Positions 61,326 to 64,000 of a stretch of DNA of 64,000 nucleotides are shown piece by piece; position 1 is the first letter of the stretch; each line of letters starts with the position of its first letter. The notes beneath the pieces were generated by a model. It was not told the origin of the DNA and did not search any database. It was given only the letters and a program-made list of their open reading frames with translations. The stretch spans positions 682,001 through 746,000 of the forward strand of contig NZ_JARFVB010000001.1 of NCBI RefSeq assembly GCF_029193885.1. The letters run 5' to 3'. Source of the stretch: Flagellimonas yonaguniensis. Its GTDB lineage: Bacteria > Bacteroidota > Bacteroidia > Flavobacteriales > Flavobacteriaceae. Both the position numbers and the translations under genes were made by a program.

Positions 61326-62462
61326 CTACATACTTTTCTTTCTCTTTGGTTTTAGTCCAAAAAGCGGATGCAGTACGGGAATGCGTAAAATAACCAAGTC
61401 ATAGATCAACCAGCTGATGCCAAATGTGCCCAAAACCAAGATGAATGCTTTTGGCACAAAGCCCCAACTCAAGTCCATCAAATAGTAGGCAATTGAAATA
61501 GTGACCGTCTGGTGTAAAATATAGAAGGGGTAAACCGCCCTGTTCGCATAGGCCAAACCTTTACTGGGCTTGTTGAGGTATTGGGCCGCATAGGCAAAGA
61601 GCACCAATATCCAGGACCAAAGATTGACCACTTTCAAAAAAGCTTCAGTAAAATGAATGACATAGCTATCTTCAAAAAATAACCAAATAATCAATTGACC
61701 TGAAAATCCAATGATGCCCAATGCAAGTGCTTTTTGCTTCACTTTGGAGACCGTTTGCCAAAATACATCTCCCGTGGCTATCAATATAAAACCATAAAAG
61801 AAAAGGATAATGCTGAATATGAAATTGAACCAATCATCGACCAAGGCGTGGGTCACTGGAAAAAAAGGTTCGATCAGTGATTCTACAAAGTAGAGCGGAA
61901 TCACAAATGCATAGATTCCCCAGGTTTTTTGAATCAAGCGTTTGATCCACTCGATAAAACGGGTTTGATGACTCCTCAGATAAACAAATAATGGGGCCAA
62001 GACCCATGAAAAAGTCAAAAGATATGGCAAAAACCAAAGATGATGCCAGCTGAGATTGCCTTCGGGGTAGACTCCATCAAATGCAATCGTGGTAAAATAT
62101 TCCCAATATGAACCTGAAAATTGTCCTTCTACCAAACGTTCAAAATATACTTGTGGGGGTACAATCAAGATCATACCTGCTACCAAGGGAATCCCCAAAC
62201 GAAGGAAGCGTTCCCACACAAATCGGCCCATACTTCTCTTGCCCAAAGCATAATAGGTTCCCATGCCCGAAATCACAAAAAGTATGGGCAAGCGCCATTG
62301 GTTCAGGAACAACATGGGCCAACGAAGCCAGTCGTAAATCACATTGTTTTTGAGGTGCCAGCCCCAGGGCACAAAAAACATTCCTACGTGATAAAAAATA
62401 AGTAGCCCAAATACAATTACACGGAGCCAATCCAAATCGTAACGCCTAATAGTGGTCTTCAT
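61326..62462 (-). CDS. Membrane acyltransferase, family 3
   Basis: The 378-residue protein has about ten membrane helices and the family-3 acyltransferase opening YDLDWLRVIVFGLLIFYHVG with the catalytic His in the first helix, then NQWRLPILFVISGMGTYYAL. Such enzymes acylate surface sugars or lipids (OafA/NodX type). The Lys/Arg-rich tail (FGLKPKRKKSM) is cytoplasmic. It is a single gene with the broken AraC-type regulator upstream. Confidence 0.88.
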   Translation of the reverse strand: MKTTIRRYDLDWLRVIVFGLLIFYHVGMFFVPWGWHLKNNVIYDWLRWPMLFLNQWRLPILFVISGMGTYYALGKRSMGRFVWERFLRLGIPLVAGMILIVPPQVYFERLVEGQFSGSYWEYFTTIAFDGVYPEGNLSWHHLWFLPYLLTFSWVLAPLFVYLRSHQTRFIEWIKRLIQKTWGIYAFVIPLYFVESLIEPFFPVTHALVDDWFNFIFSIILFFYGFILIATGDVFWQTVSKVKQKALALGIIGFSGQLIIWLFFEDSYVIHFTEAFLKVVNLWSWILVLFAYAAQYLNKPSKGLAYANRAVYPFYILHQTVTISIAYYLMDLSWGFVPKAFILVLGTFGISWLIYDLVILRIPVLHPLFGLKPKRKKSM

Positions 62463-62552
62463 CTTAAAAATTTTTTCCAAAGATGAAAAGTGCCGGTGTA
62501 ATAAGGTTGTTTTTTGGTTCGGGAAACGTCCAGAATTGCAATTATGGAGAAA

Positions 62553-63716
62553 TTACACTTTTTTTTGTTTCATAAATGCGGAGGGGGATTGCCCAGTATG
62601 CTTCTTAAATGCATTGTAAAAGGCTGATTTTGAACTGAATCCGACCGATTGACCAATGGCTTCCACAGTTAGCTGTTTGAATTCATCATCCAACAATCTT
62701 TTTTGTGCCAAAGCAATGCGTTTCTGGTTGATATAGTCATTGAAATTGGTCCCGGTTTCGGAATTGATGAGTTTGGAAACGGTATTGCCATTGGTGCCTA
62801 ACTGCTCAGCCACTTTTTTTAGACTGATTTCCTGTTGGGAATAATACTGGGATTCGGAGATAAAACTTTCAATGGTTTCAAATTGAATGGAATTACCGGC
62901 AAGGGTCTCGTATTTGTCCGCAATCCATGATTTTTCAAAAAAGCGTGATTCCGAAAGAATAAAGAATGATGTGAAAAAGATGGTAACGGTCTGCATCATG
63001 CCAATGATATGATCTCCACCGTCATCATCATAATTCAGGTAAATGAAAAGTAGGGTCAGCATCAGCACAAAAAAGAAAACAACCGTGTTTCTGGAGAAAA
63101 TGTACTTGTCCACTTTGATGTTTTTGGAAGAGGTCCACCCTTTTTTTCTGGTTTTTATGACCAGCAATAGGGATAAAATGAGATAAAAGGCAAAACTGAA
63201 CAACACGAGCCACCTAAATTGGTCTTTGATATAGTGATAGGAAAAATCAATACCGTCGGGCACATCCACAAAACCTAGATTTCGGTGGTATGCACTCAAA
63301 TAGGCATTGAGTTTAACTTCAACCGGACTCATGTAATAATTAAATTGGGAAATCACGTAGAGCAGGGGAAGCACAAAATGGGGCCAGAACTTTTTAAAAG
63401 TAATAGGCTTTCATTCCAATAAGGTGTACAGGAAAAAATAAAGTGTTGGTGTGATCAATAGTACCAAAAACTCTGTGGAATCGTTGAAGTGGATCATATA
63501 TTTCATGAGTCCCGTGTAGCAGAGGTATACATCCAAAAAAACCAAGCATTGCACTAAAAGTGACCATCCGAACAGATTGATGGCCGATTTCCGCTTTGCC
63601 CTTAAAAAAATGACAAAGGCCAGAAAAAACCCTTGGACTATGCCCAATAGCATAATGTGCGACGAAAGGTCGTGCCGAATCGGGATTTGATCAAATATAA
63701 CCTTTACATCATCCAT
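62553..63716 (-). pseudogene. AraC-type membrane regulator interrupted by an in-frame TGA
   Basis: Two open stretches share one frame: 63716 to 63414 (101 residues, three membrane helices) and 63410 to 62553. They are separated only by TGA at 63413-63411. The codons just after the stop (KPITFKKFWPHFVLPLLY) continue the protein naturally. The joined product of about 387 residues would have six or seven membrane helices and a C-terminal AraC helix-turn-helix (EISLKKVAEQLGTNGNTVSK, IGQSVGFSSKSAFYNAFKKH, TGQSPSAFMKQ). One base change explains it, so it is a recent pseudogene, a recoded codon or a sequencing error. Confidence 0.8.
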
Positions 63717-63793
63717 GTTAAGGGAGTAAATTGTATCTTGGAGACAAAGTAAAATCGAAAATTACCAATCTTTTTTTAATCAACCCGACCAAA

Positions 63794-64000
63794 ATGAAAA
63801 AGAGACAGTTCCTTCGCTATATGGGCAACGCCGCCATGGCCGCCCCTTTATTGCCGTTTACCCTTGAGAATTCTTCAAAAACCGTAGCACCATATCCGGA
63901 TAGGGACAGCGAGGCATTTTGGGAACGAATACGGGAAGATTATAGGTTGAAACCCGATTACATCAATTTGGAAAGCGGGTACTACAACATTGTTCCCACT
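63794..64000 (+). CDS. Class V aminotransferase-like protein, N terminus (3' end outside window)
   Basis: Sixty-nine codons are visible. The start MKKRQFLRYMGNAAMAAPLL looks like a twin-arginine-type export signal (KR instead of RR), followed by DSEAFWERIREDYRLKPDYI and NLESGYYNIVPT. This last part is the usual N-terminal strand of class V aminotransferases such as isopenicillin-N-epimerase-like proteins. The family is inferred from a short stretch, so confidence is moderate. The active-site Lys lies beyond the window. Confidence 0.65.
   Translation, partial: MKKRQFLRYMGNAAMAAPLLPFTLENSSKTVAPYPDRDSEAFWERIREDYRLKPDYINLESGYYNIVPT

Noticed and set aside
1..64000. Search by eye for tRNA, rRNA, prophage, toxin-antitoxin or restriction-modification genes
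   Set aside because: No cloverleaf, ribosomal, phage or defence signatures could be supported in the intergenic or coding sequence.

Overview
The window is a chromosomal segment of a Bacteroidota bacterium, most likely a marine Flavobacteriaceae of the Muricauda/Allomuricauda (Flagellimonas) type. The genus is inferred from gene content and not proven. Supporting signs are Bacteroidota promoter boxes (TTG, 18-23 nt, then TAnnTTTG), scarce Shine-Dalgarno sequences, SusC-like TonB-dependent receptors, type IX secretion (T9SS) sorting domains, and lineage families DUF3127, DUF4271, DUF4296, DUF3098 and DUF2490. No rRNA, tRNA, CRISPR array, insertion sequence or prophage was seen.

Layout. 1-7.4 kb: end of a TonB-dependent receptor, a Rieske-like lipoprotein, greA, a HIT protein, an orphan histidine kinase, aat, envelope proteins and tag. 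7.5-12.7 kb: a TetR-ABC-HlyD-TolC operon resembling a type I exporter, whose ABC protein has lost every canonical ATPase motif. 12.7-16.8 kb: a thioredoxin-like protein and the ftsX-DUF3098-uppP-truB-tonB cluster. 17-20.4 kb: leuS, carrying two in-frame repeat-derived peptides and an AT-rich insert, with related repeats on both sides. 20.4-28.3 kb: alanine dehydrogenase behind a cluster of TACCCC inverted repeats, a metalloprotease, ferritin, Lrp, a saccharopine-dehydrogenase-like enzyme, DUF423 plus a decayed partial copy, and pckA. 28.3-37.4 kb: hemD, DUF4271, two glycosyltransferases, dihydroorotase, an epimerase, tyrS and a LuxE-like protein.

37.5-48 kb is a surface and secretion region. 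It has two minimal T9SS-domain proteins, a lipoprotein, a TSP3/CARDB-like protein, a 990-residue lipoprotein made of three near-identical ~308-residue units, and a large TonB-dependent receptor. The receptor diverges from a PhoB/PhoR-type pair. The intergenic gap holds TGTTA repeats at exact 11-bp steps, the architecture of a Pho box. Together this suggests a phosphate-responsive outer-membrane uptake or binding module.

48-64 kb: a MurG-like glycosyltransferase, trmB, a LysE exporter, an alkyltransferase-like protein, an amidase, a redox operon (Mrp, NifU, ferredoxin-NADP reductase type 2, ferredoxin), an intact ABC exporter, a TPM protein, a penicillin-acylase-type hydrolase, an acyltransferase, an AraC-type regulator broken by one in-frame TGA, and the start of a class V aminotransferase.

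The strongest candidates for new biology are the motif-less ABC exporter operon, the Pho-type receptor and triplicated lipoprotein pair, and the repeat colonisation of leuS.
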